Shown piece after piece: positions 16,683 through 24,616 of a DNA stretch of 43,363 nucleotides. Position 1 is the stretch's first letter. The number at the start of each line of letters is the position of its first letter. Source of the stretch: Candidatus Methanodesulfokora washburnensis (GTDB taxonomy: Archaea > Korarchaeota > Korarchaeia > Korarchaeales > Korarchaeaceae); the NCBI RefSeq assembly GCF_003947435.1, contig NZ_RCOS01000099.1, positions 1-43,363 of the forward strand. The letters are read 5' to 3'. A model generated the notes under the pieces. That model worked only from the letters and a program-made list of their open reading frames with translations, did no database searches and was not told where the DNA came from. Made by a program: the position numbers and the translations under genes.

Positions 16683-17282
16683 TTACCTTCTTCTCGAGAT
16701 CCATACTGAGATTATGGAGGATGCTAGGGCTATCATTACAGCTAAAATAATTATGTAAAATACTGTTTTCCAGTAAAGGTTAGCTTCCTCCTGATATGCT
16801 GGGGTCACATTCTCCCCTGAAGGGATCACAAGAGCTTTCGGGGCTCTTGTCAGCTCTGCTCTAGGGAGAAACGCAGTGCTGTAAAGGAATATTCCGCTTA
16901 TGGCAATGGTTATCATGAGCGAGACTAAAACAGGTTTGGTATAATCAAAAATTCTGTGCCTCTCAACCTTTTTTCTCCTAGGAACAGCTTCCTCAACCCT
17001 AGGAGCCACTGATATCACGAAGCGATTTGAGGTTAGCTCATAGAGTTTCTTTCTTCCATGCTTTCCTGGAATATCTCCTGCTACTCTGACAAAACCGGAT
17101 TCAACAAGCTTGGATAGATGAAACATCACCGTGCTTATAGGCAGGCCTGTTGACTCCGATATATCCCCTGCACTTTTAGGTCCAGTCGATAGAGCCAATA
17201 GTATAGTCCTTCCGGTCTCACTTGAGAGCACTGATGCTAGAGCGCTTAATCTGTCATCCTCTATATGAAATATCTCCTCCAT
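16683..17282 (-). CDS. membrane-anchored winged-helix transcription regulator
   Basis: The 199 aa protein has an N-terminal ArsR-like winged helix (about 10-95: SETGRTILLALSTGPKSAGD, then ESTGLPISTVMFHLSKLVE as the recognition part). A basic linker (PRRKKVERHR) follows, then two hydrophobic segments (about 117-138 and 172-194) flanking a roughly 35-residue loop that would lie outside the cell. The layout suggests a one-component sensor that binds DNA from the membrane. The target is not visible; autoregulation or control of the convergent small protein is possible. Confidence 0.75.
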   Translation of the reverse strand: MEEIFHIEDDRLSALASVLSSETGRTILLALSTGPKSAGDISESTGLPISTVMFHLSKLVESGFVRVAGDIPGKHGRKKLYELTSNRFVISVAPRVEEAVPRRKKVERHRIFDYTKPVLVSLMITIAISGIFLYSTAFLPRAELTRAPKALVIPSGENVTPAYQEEANLYWKTVFYIIILAVMIALASSIISVWISRRR

Positions 17283-17318
17283 TGATTTAGTGCATGTTGT
17301 TGCGAATAAAAACCTTTT

Positions 17319-17981
17319 TTATTTGTTTCCAAAATTCCTGAACCAATTTAAAATGATCTCAGCAACGGGCAAAAGATCCTTGTAAGCCACTATATAGTCT
17401 GCCAGTTCCACTAGCCTTCTAGATCTCGGGTTGAAAGCTATTCTCAAACCCACGGGAAGCTCAAACATGCTCACATCATTCTCCCCATCCCCAATAACTG
17501 CAATTTTGTCCAATGGAACAGCCATATCTCTTGACATCTTTACAAGGATGTCTCTTTTATCAAAACCTACCTCCACCTTAACTCCTTTTATCAAATCATT
17601 CTCCAGTATCATTCTATTTATTTTTATGAAATCTAGTTCTATGTTCTCCAATGAGCTCAGGACCACGTCTATCCCTGAGCTTATCACACCTACTGCTATA
17701 CCAGATCTCCTCAGCAAATTGACAGCCACATCCGCATTTTTCATAGGTTTAATGGTAGCCTTAACTTTCTCTGCAAGATCTTTCATGCTGACCCCGATCC
17801 AGAGGGCTACGTCTCTCTCTGCCCATTCCTCGTATGAGATTTCTCCTCTAGCATAGAGCTTCATATTTTCCTCAGCAGCTTTTTCAGTCCCCAGTATCCT
17901 ATGTACCAATCTCCATGAGCTGTCTACATCGATAAACGTTCCGTCTAGATCGAATACGGCTACGGCTCTCTTCTCCTGCAT
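17319..17981 (-). CDS. HAD-IB phosphatase (phosphoserine phosphatase-like)
   Basis: The 220 aa protein has intact HAD motifs: VFDLDGTFIDVDSSW (motif I), VISSGID (motif II), a lysine region (FDKRDIL) and VIGDGENDVSM (motif IV). The SerB-like cap follows motif I. The family includes phosphoserine phosphatase and related small-metabolite phosphatases; the exact substrate cannot be told because the cap residues are not diagnostic. It ends 36 bases upstream of the membrane-anchored regulator on the same strand. Confidence 0.78.
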   Translation of the reverse strand: MQEKRAVAVFDLDGTFIDVDSSWRLVHRILGTEKAAEENMKLYARGEISYEEWAERDVALWIGVSMKDLAEKVKATIKPMKNADVAVNLLRRSGIAVGVISSGIDVVLSSLENIELDFIKINRMILENDLIKGVKVEVGFDKRDILVKMSRDMAVPLDKIAVIGDGENDVSMFELPVGLRIAFNPRSRRLVELADYIVAYKDLLPVAEIILNWFRNFGNK

Positions 17982-18205
17982 GCCAGTAGTTAGATAGCCC
18001 GTTATATATCAACCTTCCTGTTGAAAAAGAAGGATCGGGAATTTAGGTCAATCCAGTAAAACACTTGCCTCAGCCTTATTCTTAGAGCAGGTCTCCCATG
18101 AATTTCCTAAAAATTTCTCAGAAAACGATAAAAGCCCTGCCGTTATGAAAGGAAAAACTTATCTTTATGATAAGGAATCACCTCATGATGTACGGGTGAC
18201 TAAGC

Positions 18206-19372
18206 ATGGTAAGCTTGATGCAACTAGGAGGACAACAGGACTGGCTCTCTTGGATTTTATTCTTTGTATTCATAACAATTCTCCAGCTCTATGCCCAAAA
18301 ATTCCAGATATGGAAATGGATGAACGATATTAGCAATGCTCTCTCTCGGCTTAAATCCTATGTAAACGACGCATCTAATATGTTTATAGAGGAAGCATCA
18401 AAGCTTGGTGTGTCAAGAGAGGAGGCGGATAAAGGACTATCCAAGCTGAGAAGTTTCTTCGTGATAGAACCAGTGAGCCTTGATCCAACTGGGTTGATAA
18501 AGAGACTAGAACACATAATAGATGGCTATCAGGATTTCCTGCAGAGGGAGGTATCAAGAATGGCACCTAAAGCTGATGAAAATAAAAAAGCCAATCTTAG
18601 GGATCAAGTTGAGGGGATAATAGTCCTAGATCAGATATATCGTGTGGTGAGGCATTATCTCATACTGGGAAAGAGAACGCAAAACTGGATATACATTGCA
18701 CAAATACAGATGATGCTGCCCGAGATTCTTAGGATAGCAAAGGCCTACTGGAGAGCTGGGGAGGCTTTCAGGAGAGGGTTGCCAATAGGAGACAGCATAG
18801 GTCCTTTAGTGGCCTTAAACCTGATAGGCAACGCAGAAGTGAAGGAGATAGCTCCAGATGTTGTCGGGGCAGAGATAGATATAGAAGGAAGGAGGGTTCT
18901 TGTAGTAAAAGCTAAAGGACCCGGAGGAAATGTGGGCAAACCTGGAGAGGCCATAGAAAGGGTAATAGAGTCCAGAAATGGAAATATAGCCAGGATAATA
19001 ATGATAGATGCTGCTGCAAAACTTGAAGGAGAGCCAACAGGAGAGATTGCTGAGGGGGTTGGGGCAGCCATAGGGGATCCAGGACCAGAGAAGTGGAAAA
19101 TAGAGCAAGTGGCCACAAAATACGGCATACCAATAGATTCTATAGTGATAAAAATGGATCAACTTGAGGCGATAACGGTCATGAGGCCTGAAATAGCTAA
19201 AACAACTGAGGAGGTTGTAAAAAGGGTGAAGGAGGCCGTAGTTACTAGAACTAGGCCGGGAGACTACGTAATAGTTGCAGGAATAGGGAATTCAATAGGA
19301 ATTGCGAACAGAGAGGAGGAAATGAGGATCTCCCCTAGCGAAGTGGGACAAGAAGGAGGAGTAGCTGCATAG
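18206..19372 (+). CDS. DUF1512-like archaeal membrane-associated protein
   Basis: A 388 aa protein with one N-terminal hydrophobic helix (WLSWILFFVFITILQLYAQ), a long helical region and a C-terminal alpha/beta domain with glycine-rich stretches (KGPGGNVGKPGEAI, GVGAAIGDPGPE, VIVAGIGNSIGI). From memory this matches the archaeal DUF1512 family; no function is established that I know of. A ribosome-binding site GGGTGA (18194-18199) precedes ATG 18206. It heads a tight run with the membrane zinc-ribbon gene (13-base gap) and the Nudix gene (no gap). The 224-base region upstream holds only promoter-like AT stretches. Confidence 0.65.
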   Translation: MVSLMQLGGQQDWLSWILFFVFITILQLYAQKFQIWKWMNDISNALSRLKSYVNDASNMFIEEASKLGVSREEADKGLSKLRSFFVIEPVSLDPTGLIKRLEHIIDGYQDFLQREVSRMAPKADENKKANLRDQVEGIIVLDQIYRVVRHYLILGKRTQNWIYIAQIQMMLPEILRIAKAYWRAGEAFRRGLPIGDSIGPLVALNLIGNAEVKEIAPDVVGAEIDIEGRRVLVVKAKGPGGNVGKPGEAIERVIESRNGNIARIIMIDAAAKLEGEPTGEIAEGVGAAIGDPGPEKWKIEQVATKYGIPIDSIVIKMDQLEAITVMRPEIAKTTEEVVKRVKEAVVTRTRPGDYVIVAGIGNSIGIANREEEMRISPSEVGQEGGVAA

Positions 19373-19385
19373 AGGTGAGATCTCT

Positions 19386-19787
19386 ATGTCGGAGGAGAAA
19401 CACGGAGAAAGCTACATGATAGTGTTCTTCTTTATAATATCCATATCGGTGTTGCTGGGAGTAGTTTTAATATGGGTGGGTCTTCAAGGAGCCTCATCTG
19501 GAAGCCTGAACTCAATGATACAATTTCTACTCGGAATAACAACAATAGCAGTAGCTGCAAAAATGATGTCAGATCTGATGGAGACAAAGAAGAAGGAAAA
19601 GGAGCACAAATACGACATAGTGACAGTCCTTCAATGTAGAAGTTGTGGCACGAAAATGGAAAGGCCCACAAGAGATGGAGAATACGTGGGGATGGTGGCA
19701 GGAGAGAAATGTCAGAAGTGTGGTGCAAATTCTATGATAATACGCTTTATATACTGTAAAACTCCGCTGGAGCAGTCGGTGGACTGA
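19386..19787 (+). CDS. two-TM zinc-ribbon protein, function unknown
   Basis: A 133 aa protein with two hydrophobic segments (about 10-33 and 42-60), a charged linker (METKKKEKEHK) and a C-terminal cytoplasmic zinc ribbon (Cys84, Cys87, Cys109, Cys112: CRSC and CQKC). The ribosome-binding site GAGGTGA lies just upstream. It is sandwiched between the DUF1512-like gene and the Nudix gene, so a shared membrane-proximal task is likely but undefined. Confidence 0.65.
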   Translation: MSEEKHGESYMIVFFFIISISVLLGVVLIWVGLQGASSGSLNSMIQFLLGITTIAVAAKMMSDLMETKKKEKEHKYDIVTVLQCRSCGTKMERPTRDGEYVGMVAGEKCQKCGANSMIIRFIYCKTPLEQSVD

Positions 19788-20234
19788 ATGTTCAGCTTAA
19801 GAAAGAAGATAATTGTAGTTCCATGTGTCGTGGTATTCAACAAGGATGGAAAAATCCTTCTATTGAAAAGAGGAGAGGAAAAGACGAACAAAGGAAAGTG
19901 GGAAGTGCCCGGAGGTGGAATAAGATTTGGGGAAACTCCAAAACAGGCAGCTCTCAGGGAGCTGTGGGAGGAGACCGGGTTCGCTCCAAGATACTCCGAC
20001 TTAATACCAGTAGATTCATTTGGTATAACTTATAGGGATAGAGTAGAGTTCATAATACCCCTATACGCAGTAAGAGTGGACGGAGATCCTGTGTTAAGCC
20101 CCGAGGAACACAGTGATTGGGGATGGTTCTCATTAGATGAGATTAGAGAACTTGAACTAAAATCTGAAACAATGAAGGGAACCTACCTCATGGCGAAATC
20201 GGCAAAAGAAACCTTAGAAAAACTTGGAATTTAA
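19788..20234 (+). CDS. Nudix hydrolase
   Basis: Nudix enzymes cleave nucleoside diphosphates linked to another group, for example ADP-ribose or oxidised nucleotides. The 148 aa protein carries an intact Nudix box at about 43-65: GGIRFGE followed by REL and WEETGF, with the catalytic REUxEExGU pattern. The start codon directly follows the stop of the zinc-ribbon gene. Substrate-specificity residues are not diagnostic by eye. Confidence 0.88.
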   Translation: MFSLRKKIIVVPCVVVFNKDGKILLLKRGEEKTNKGKWEVPGGGIRFGETPKQAALRELWEETGFAPRYSDLIPVDSFGITYRDRVEFIIPLYAVRVDGDPVLSPEEHSDWGWFSLDEIRELELKSETMKGTYLMAKSAKETLEKLGI

Positions 20235-20381
20235 TTTTAGCAGAAATTAAAAGGTCAGCTACCCCTGGGAACATCATCCCTCCCCTTGGTCAATCTGGGG
20301 TGGTAACTTCATCCCAAGATATTTTTCAGCTGGTGTTCTTAAGCATCTCCTGAAAATCCATATATAATTGTATAATTGAGA

Positions 20382-20597
20382 TTCATCCCCAGTTTCCAAA
20401 AGTTAACTTTTAACCCTTGTATGTATATCTCGCACGATAAATTTGTAAATTGGAAAATCCTGTCGTGCCCGATATGTGGTAAATTAGCATTGAATGGGCA
20501 CTATACACAGGATGAGTTTCTGTTGCCCCTGAAAGCCGCCCATGAGGCTAATGCTGAGATGGAATGGATAGTTATATAACTATCCAGCAACGGTTAA
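20382..20597 (+). mobile_element. TnpB-element derivative, copy 2 (non-autonomous)
   Basis: This is a roughly 215-bp derivative with the same left end (TTCATCCCCAGTTTCC), left arm (CTCGCACGATAAATTT), retained zinc-finger fragment (TGCCCGATATGTGG), internal joint (GAATGGGCACTATACACAGG) and right end (AGCAACGGTTAA) as copy 1 at 1056-1280. The 3' hairpin GGATAGTTATATAACTATCC is a perfect palindrome. It fills most of the gene-free stretch 20235-20623. Bases 20253-20320 hold a degenerate direct repeat of unknown meaning. Confidence 0.8.
20421..20579 (+). pseudogene. TnpB C-terminal fragment with open frame inside copy 2
   Basis: An open frame of 52 codons from ATG 20421 (67 from TTG 20376) fuses the left-arm sequence to TnpB remnants: SCPICGKLALNGH, then LLPLKAAHEANAEMEWIVI, matching the TnpB C-terminus CPICGGRLAPNGH...PLPLKAINE...EMERVVI. 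Only one CxxC pair of the zinc finger remains and the RuvC residues are gone, so it cannot be a nuclease. Copy 1 has the same joint but is frameshifted. Confidence 0.6.
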
Positions 20598-20600
20598 TAT
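20594..20600 (+). promoter_or_regulatory. TATA box of the hisD-like gene, at the element right end
   Basis: The box ttaatat begins in the conserved right end (CGGTTAA) of the TnpB derivative. Its centre is about 27 bases before ATG 20624, the expected spacing for a leaderless archaeal gene. Confidence 0.5.
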
Positions 20601-20623
20601 GGAAGACGTTCTAATCAGTTCTT

Positions 20624-21910
20624 ATGCAGAGAGAGAACAACAAAGTTATTCCTAGAGTTTTAAAGGGGAAAGAGGCTTGGAAATTTGTCGCCTCTCTTGA
20701 GAACAGAACAATGGATATAGAGATCTTTAAAGAGGCTGTCATTCAAGTTATAAGAGCTGTGAGAAATAATGGAGATGAGGCAGTAAGGGAATACACCATG
20801 AAATATTATGGGGTTGATATACCGCCGGATGAGTTCATGGTCTCAAGGGAAGAGGTGGAAAATGCCTTCGCCCAAGTAGGGGAAGAGGAAAAGAGGGTTA
20901 TAGAAAAAGAGATAGAGATTTTTAAGATGTTTCATGGGAAGCAAAAGCCTCAAGATATTGTTGAACTGAGCAATTATGGAAAAATTAGACTAAGATGGGT
21001 TCCTATAGGCAGAATTGGCATTCATATACCTGAATATTCAGATGCGACCTATATATCCACTCTGATCGCTCATGCTGTTCCTGCAATTATAGCAGGAGTT
21101 GATGAAATTGCTGTTTTCACACCTCCTCTTGAAAATGGGGAGGTTAATCCTCTGTTGCTTGCAGCAGCAAAACTTCTTGGCATAAGAGAAGTATACAGAG
21201 TAGGCGGGCCGATAGCGGTAGCAGTAATGGCGTATGGAACTCAGTCTATACAAGCTGTCGATAAGATATTCGGTACTGGTGATAACTATTTCATGGCCGC
21301 AAAGCAGCTAGTTGCCCAAGATACAAAAATTGATATGCCATCCGGTCCATCAGAGAGCCTAATAATAGCGGATGAATCATCTGACTTAGAAAAGGTAATA
21401 CTAGAGCTCATATCTCAGGCAGAACACTTTGATTCCACGGTTATTCTTATGACTGACAGCGAGGATTTAGCAAATAGTGTTATCGATAGACTTGAGAGGT
21501 TCTCAGTTGAGATCAATCATCCAGTAGTTTTTGACAATATAAGGAATACTTATATATTAGTATTTGATAACATCGATGATATAGTGGAGGCAGTTAATGT
21601 GGTCTCTCCAGAGAGGGTGTCGGTGTTTACATCAAAATCTGAGCCTATTGTTGAGAAAATAAGAAATACAGGAGCTATATTCATAAACACGCCAAGTGCA
21701 TTCGGCGATTATGGTATAGGGATGAATCAACAGCTTCCATCAAACGGGTTTGCCAGAGGTTTTGGTGCTTTGACAGTACTAGACTTCATGAAATCATTAT
21801 ACGAGATAGAGCTAAATAATAATGGAATTGATGATATAAAAATAATTGTCGAGAGAATGGCATCATTGGAGGGGTTTCCACTACATGCGAAAGCTATAAG
21901 AGAGTTCTGA
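20624..21910 (+). CDS. histidinol dehydrogenase homologue, divergent active site
   Basis: The 428 aa protein aligns along its length with HisD, the NAD-dependent zinc enzyme that oxidises histidinol to histidine. Conserved pieces are DMPSGPSESLIIAD, SQAEH (zinc ligands Gln265 and His268), GDY (Asp362) and LH (His421). The catalytic Glu-His pair reads PERVS, so His is replaced by Arg331, and the following Asn-His is Asn-Gln (368-369). No other histidine genes are nearby. It may be a HisD-fold dehydrogenase with another substrate or an inactive homologue; I therefore give no symbol. Confidence 0.8.
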   Translation: MQRENNKVIPRVLKGKEAWKFVASLENRTMDIEIFKEAVIQVIRAVRNNGDEAVREYTMKYYGVDIPPDEFMVSREEVENAFAQVGEEEKRVIEKEIEIFKMFHGKQKPQDIVELSNYGKIRLRWVPIGRIGIHIPEYSDATYISTLIAHAVPAIIAGVDEIAVFTPPLENGEVNPLLLAAAKLLGIREVYRVGGPIAVAVMAYGTQSIQAVDKIFGTGDNYFMAAKQLVAQDTKIDMPSGPSESLIIADESSDLEKVILELISQAEHFDSTVILMTDSEDLANSVIDRLERFSVEINHPVVFDNIRNTYILVFDNIDDIVEAVNVVSPERVSVFTSKSEPIVEKIRNTGAIFINTPSAFGDYGIGMNQQLPSNGFARGFGALTVLDFMKSLYEIELNNNGIDDIKIIVERMASLEGFPLHAKAIREF

Positions 21911-21924
21911 ACATACAGGATAAT

Positions 21925-22656
21925 CTAAAGTCTCCATTTTCTCTCTGTATGCCCTTCTTTGATGAGATCATCTCTAGTTGCCCTAGCTAGGATGCTTGCG
22001 GCAGCTACTGTAGGGTAGTTCTCATCAGCTCTCTCCTCTACAACAAGCGAAGCGCCAATCTCCTTTGCTATTGGCTCTACAGCACTAAGTATTTTTGTCC
22101 TGTCAAATGCATCGATTATTATCCTGTCAACTCTAACTTCTTTCGTGACTTTTATGATGGCTTTCTTATGCCATTCAACTAGAAGATCATTGAGATTTCC
22201 TCTCTTCCATGAGGAAAGAAACTCCTCTGGCTCTATAACCTCCAAATCAAGGGAAATGCACTTGCTCTTTATTAGATTCCTCATTATAAACAGTCTTTTC
22301 TTTGGAATACTCTTTGACTCCATAAGACCCATTGTTCTAAGCTCTCTCCTGGCATTGCCATCTAGGACAACGGCAGCCACGACTATAGGTCCTTCAATCT
22401 CCCCTTTTCCTGCCTCGTCAGAGCCCACTTCTACTGCTTCATCCTCCAGAAGGGAGGATGATATTATCGGCATGACATCTTGGTGGTAGACAACAACACC
22501 GCTTTTGTAAACTATTATCTGGGAATCTCTTACCTTGGCCCTGAAGATCTCATGATCACTCAGCCCGCTTGAGATGCAGTTCATGTCCTCAAGAAGCTTT
22601 TTCAGTCTCTCAATTTCATCCGGCTTTAGTTTTGTGCTTAACTGCTCTTTTGGCAT
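21925..22656 (-). CDS. RNase HIII-like ribonuclease, short C-terminus
   Basis: RNase H type 2 enzymes cut RNA in RNA-DNA hybrids. The 243 aa protein begins with a small TBP-like domain (AKVRDSQIIVYKSGVVVYHQ), the hallmark of RNase HIII. The nuclease core follows with GSDEAGKGEIEGPI (Asp80, Glu81), IIIDAFD (Asp182) and ADENYPTVAAASILAR (Asp211), so all four metal-binding acids are present. The protein stops about 18 residues after SILARA, whereas relatives continue for some 50 more. GGGGGAG precedes ATG 22656, which lies 41 bases inside the upstream gene. Confidence 0.8.
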   Translation of the reverse strand: MPKEQLSTKLKPDEIERLKKLLEDMNCISSGLSDHEIFRAKVRDSQIIVYKSGVVVYHQDVMPIISSSLLEDEAVEVGSDEAGKGEIEGPIVVAAVVLDGNARRELRTMGLMESKSIPKKRLFIMRNLIKSKCISLDLEVIEPEEFLSSWKRGNLNDLLVEWHKKAIIKVTKEVRVDRIIIDAFDRTKILSAVEPIAKEIGASLVVEERADENYPTVAAASILARATRDDLIKEGHTERKWRL

Positions 22657-23827
22657 AGATAACTCCCCCGATTACAACGAGCGCCACTAGGATGTAAATA
22701 TAGTAGGGATATCCGACAGATATGCTCCTCTGGATTTTCTCCGTCCTCTTAGGAGTACTCTCTCCCTCATCAGTCCATGATGCCCAGATGGAGATGCTCG
22801 TGGACCTTTCCACTCTGAAGCTGATCTTCCGGTTTTCTGCATAACCAGACGGCATATCCCCTATTCTGAATGTATTGAGGATCCCATTCTCCTCTATGTG
22901 TACTTGAACATTTTTTGCAGTAAAAGCGGAGGGATTGGAAATCTTCATCGTTACGGAGGCATTCTCCCAAGGAGTTATCCTGTCAGTTAAGGATATTATC
23001 TCCAGCGATATGTTAGCAGGTTTTCTTACAGATACATTCCTGCTTATATGAATCTCCTTCTGCTTTCCGTCTGCAAAAAAGCTTATGCTGACATCCAGAC
23101 TGTAATCACCAGCGGGGGCATCTGCAGGAATTCGAAGCTGAAAGGGTATTTCTGCACGCGCAATTTCATAGAAGAATTTTTCCAGTATATTTTTGCCTTG
23201 ATAGCTTATCTTCACACTCACATTGTCCAAATTTATGGCTGGAAGAGGATTCATGACAGCTATTGTCAGATTCCCCTGAACAATCTGAGGAGGTATCACA
23301 TAATATCTGTCCAGATTGAGGTATACAAAGGGCGAGAACTCCTTTACGTAAACATAGCCCGTGCTGACTGCTCTTACCTCTTTTATCGTTCCATTGGGAT
23401 ATTGAATAGTTGCATTTATCAAAACAGTTATGCTTTTTTGTCCCTCGGCTTCCCACGCAGGAACTCTTGCGATTATGCTTACCCAAGCTTCGATAATTTC
23501 ATCCCCTCTGTTGACCTTGGCGGTCCTGTTGTCCACCCAAACACCCCTGCCATACAGGGAATTACCCTTTACATCATAACCCCATATCTCCTTTGATGTT
23601 GCATTCCATTCATTCGGAAGTATGAATCTAACCTGGAAGCCTAAAAGCTTGTTCTTTGATTCCGGGCTTCCAGGATAAGACTTCACTATGTTGAACATAA
23701 CAGTAATGGTCCCTCCTGCATAAACTTCTGTTGGCCTTGTTGATACGCCCATATATTGTGCCCTTAGGGGGATGAATTGAGTCAGCAGAACCAAAAGTAT
23801 CAGCAGCAATGCACATCTGATGCTCAT
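22616..23827 (-). CDS. secreted membrane-anchored protein with CARDB/NEW3-like repeats
   Basis: The 403 aa protein has a signal peptide (CALLLILLVLLTQFIPLRAQ), an extracytoplasmic region of several beta-sandwich domains of the kind seen in archaeal S-layer-related proteins (TPWENASVTMKISNPSAFTA), a C-terminal transmembrane helix (YYIYILVALVVIGGVIYA) and a short basic tail. It diverges from an ABC exporter across a 48-base gap with a single TATA box, suggesting coordinated expression. No enzymatic motif was seen. Confidence 0.65.
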   Translation of the reverse strand: MSIRCALLLILLVLLTQFIPLRAQYMGVSTRPTEVYAGGTITVMFNIVKSYPGSPESKNKLLGFQVRFILPNEWNATSKEIWGYDVKGNSLYGRGVWVDNRTAKVNRGDEIIEAWVSIIARVPAWEAEGQKSITVLINATIQYPNGTIKEVRAVSTGYVYVKEFSPFVYLNLDRYYVIPPQIVQGNLTIAVMNPLPAINLDNVSVKISYQGKNILEKFFYEIARAEIPFQLRIPADAPAGDYSLDVSISFFADGKQKEIHISRNVSVRKPANISLEIISLTDRITPWENASVTMKISNPSAFTAKNVQVHIEENGILNTFRIGDMPSGYAENRKISFRVERSTSISIWASWTDEGESTPKRTEKIQRSISVGYPYYIYILVALVVIGGVIYAKRAVKHKTKAG

Positions 23828-23844
23828 ATGATATCTTGATGAAC

Positions 23845-23854
23845 CTTTTATAAT
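23845..23854. promoter_or_regulatory. shared bidirectional TATA box
   Basis: The symmetric core cttttataat lies about 27 bases before ATG 23876 (+) and about 23 bases before ATG 23827 (-). One box can position polymerase for both divergent leaderless genes. Confidence 0.55.
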
Positions 23855-23875
23855 GCTTATCTTCTCTTAATCCAG

Positions 23876-24616
23876 ATGGCCGCTATAACGGTGATAAATC
23901 TCAGGAAGGAGTTCGGGGATATCGTGGCTGTGGATAATGTGAGCTTTTCTGTAAAAGAAGGGAGTGTCTTCGGGTATCTGGGTCCAAATGGAGCTGGAAA
24001 GACCACCACTCTGAGAATGATATACGGAGCTCTTAGACCGACGTCTGGAGAGATCTATGTTATGGGATACGATGCTCTCAGGGAGAAAAATGAGGCAAAA
24101 AAGCTGTTAGGTGTCATGCCGGAGAACACAGGAATATATCCGAGGTTGACGGCAGAGGAGAATCTCGTCTACTTTGGAAGGCTTAGGGGACTAAGCGGTT
24201 ATGATCTGGAGAGGAGAGTGGAAAAACTGCTTAAAAGGTTGAATCTAGAGGAGAAGAGATATGTAATGGCAGATAAGCTCTCAAGCGGTCAAAAGCAAAA
24301 ACTGGCATTTGCTAGGGCTATAATACATGAACCGCCTGTTCTAATACTTGATGAACCAACTCTTGGTGTTGATGTTATGAGTGCCAGAGAGATAAGGGAG
24401 ATAATAAGGGAATATGCCGACCAAGGTGGGACTGTCGTGCTCAGCACCCACAACATGTGGGAGGTCCAAAAGCTCTGCTCTGATGTGGCAATAATAAACA
24501 AGGGGAAGATAGTGTACAGTGGAAGCAGGGCTGAGCTTGAGAAAATATCCGGAGAGAAAGAGTTTGAGGAGATATTTGTAAAGTTAGTGAGGGATGAGCA
24601 TGTGGAGGCTCTTTAA
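23876..24616 (+). CDS. ABC transporter ATP-binding protein (NatA-like)
   Basis: The 246 aa ATPase powers the membrane partner encoded next to it. It has Walker A GPNGAGKT (36-43), the signature LSSGQKQ (135-141), Walker B LILDEP (156-161) and the switch histidine in LSTHN (His192). The VLPE/MPE-type Q-loop and the coupling to an ABC-2 permease fit an exporter of the NatA/drug-efflux group. The gene appears leaderless. Its 3' end overlaps the permease gene. Confidence 0.9.
   Translation: MAAITVINLRKEFGDIVAVDNVSFSVKEGSVFGYLGPNGAGKTTTLRMIYGALRPTSGEIYVMGYDALREKNEAKKLLGVMPENTGIYPRLTAEENLVYFGRLRGLSGYDLERRVEKLLKRLNLEEKRYVMADKLSSGQKQKLAFARAIIHEPPVLILDEPTLGVDVMSAREIREIIREYADQGGTVVLSTHNMWEVQKLCSDVAIINKGKIVYSGSRAELEKISGEKEFEEIFVKLVRDEHVEAL

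Noticed and set aside
17982-18205. Possible C/D-box RNA (ATGATA and ATGATG strings)
   Set aside because: No properly spaced C and D boxes with flanking terminal stem could be found.
18745-19162. Overlapping minus-strand frames rich in Pro and Ser, or in Tyr and Phe
   Set aside because: They are antisense shadows of the DUF1512-like gene with no family resemblance and no promoter.
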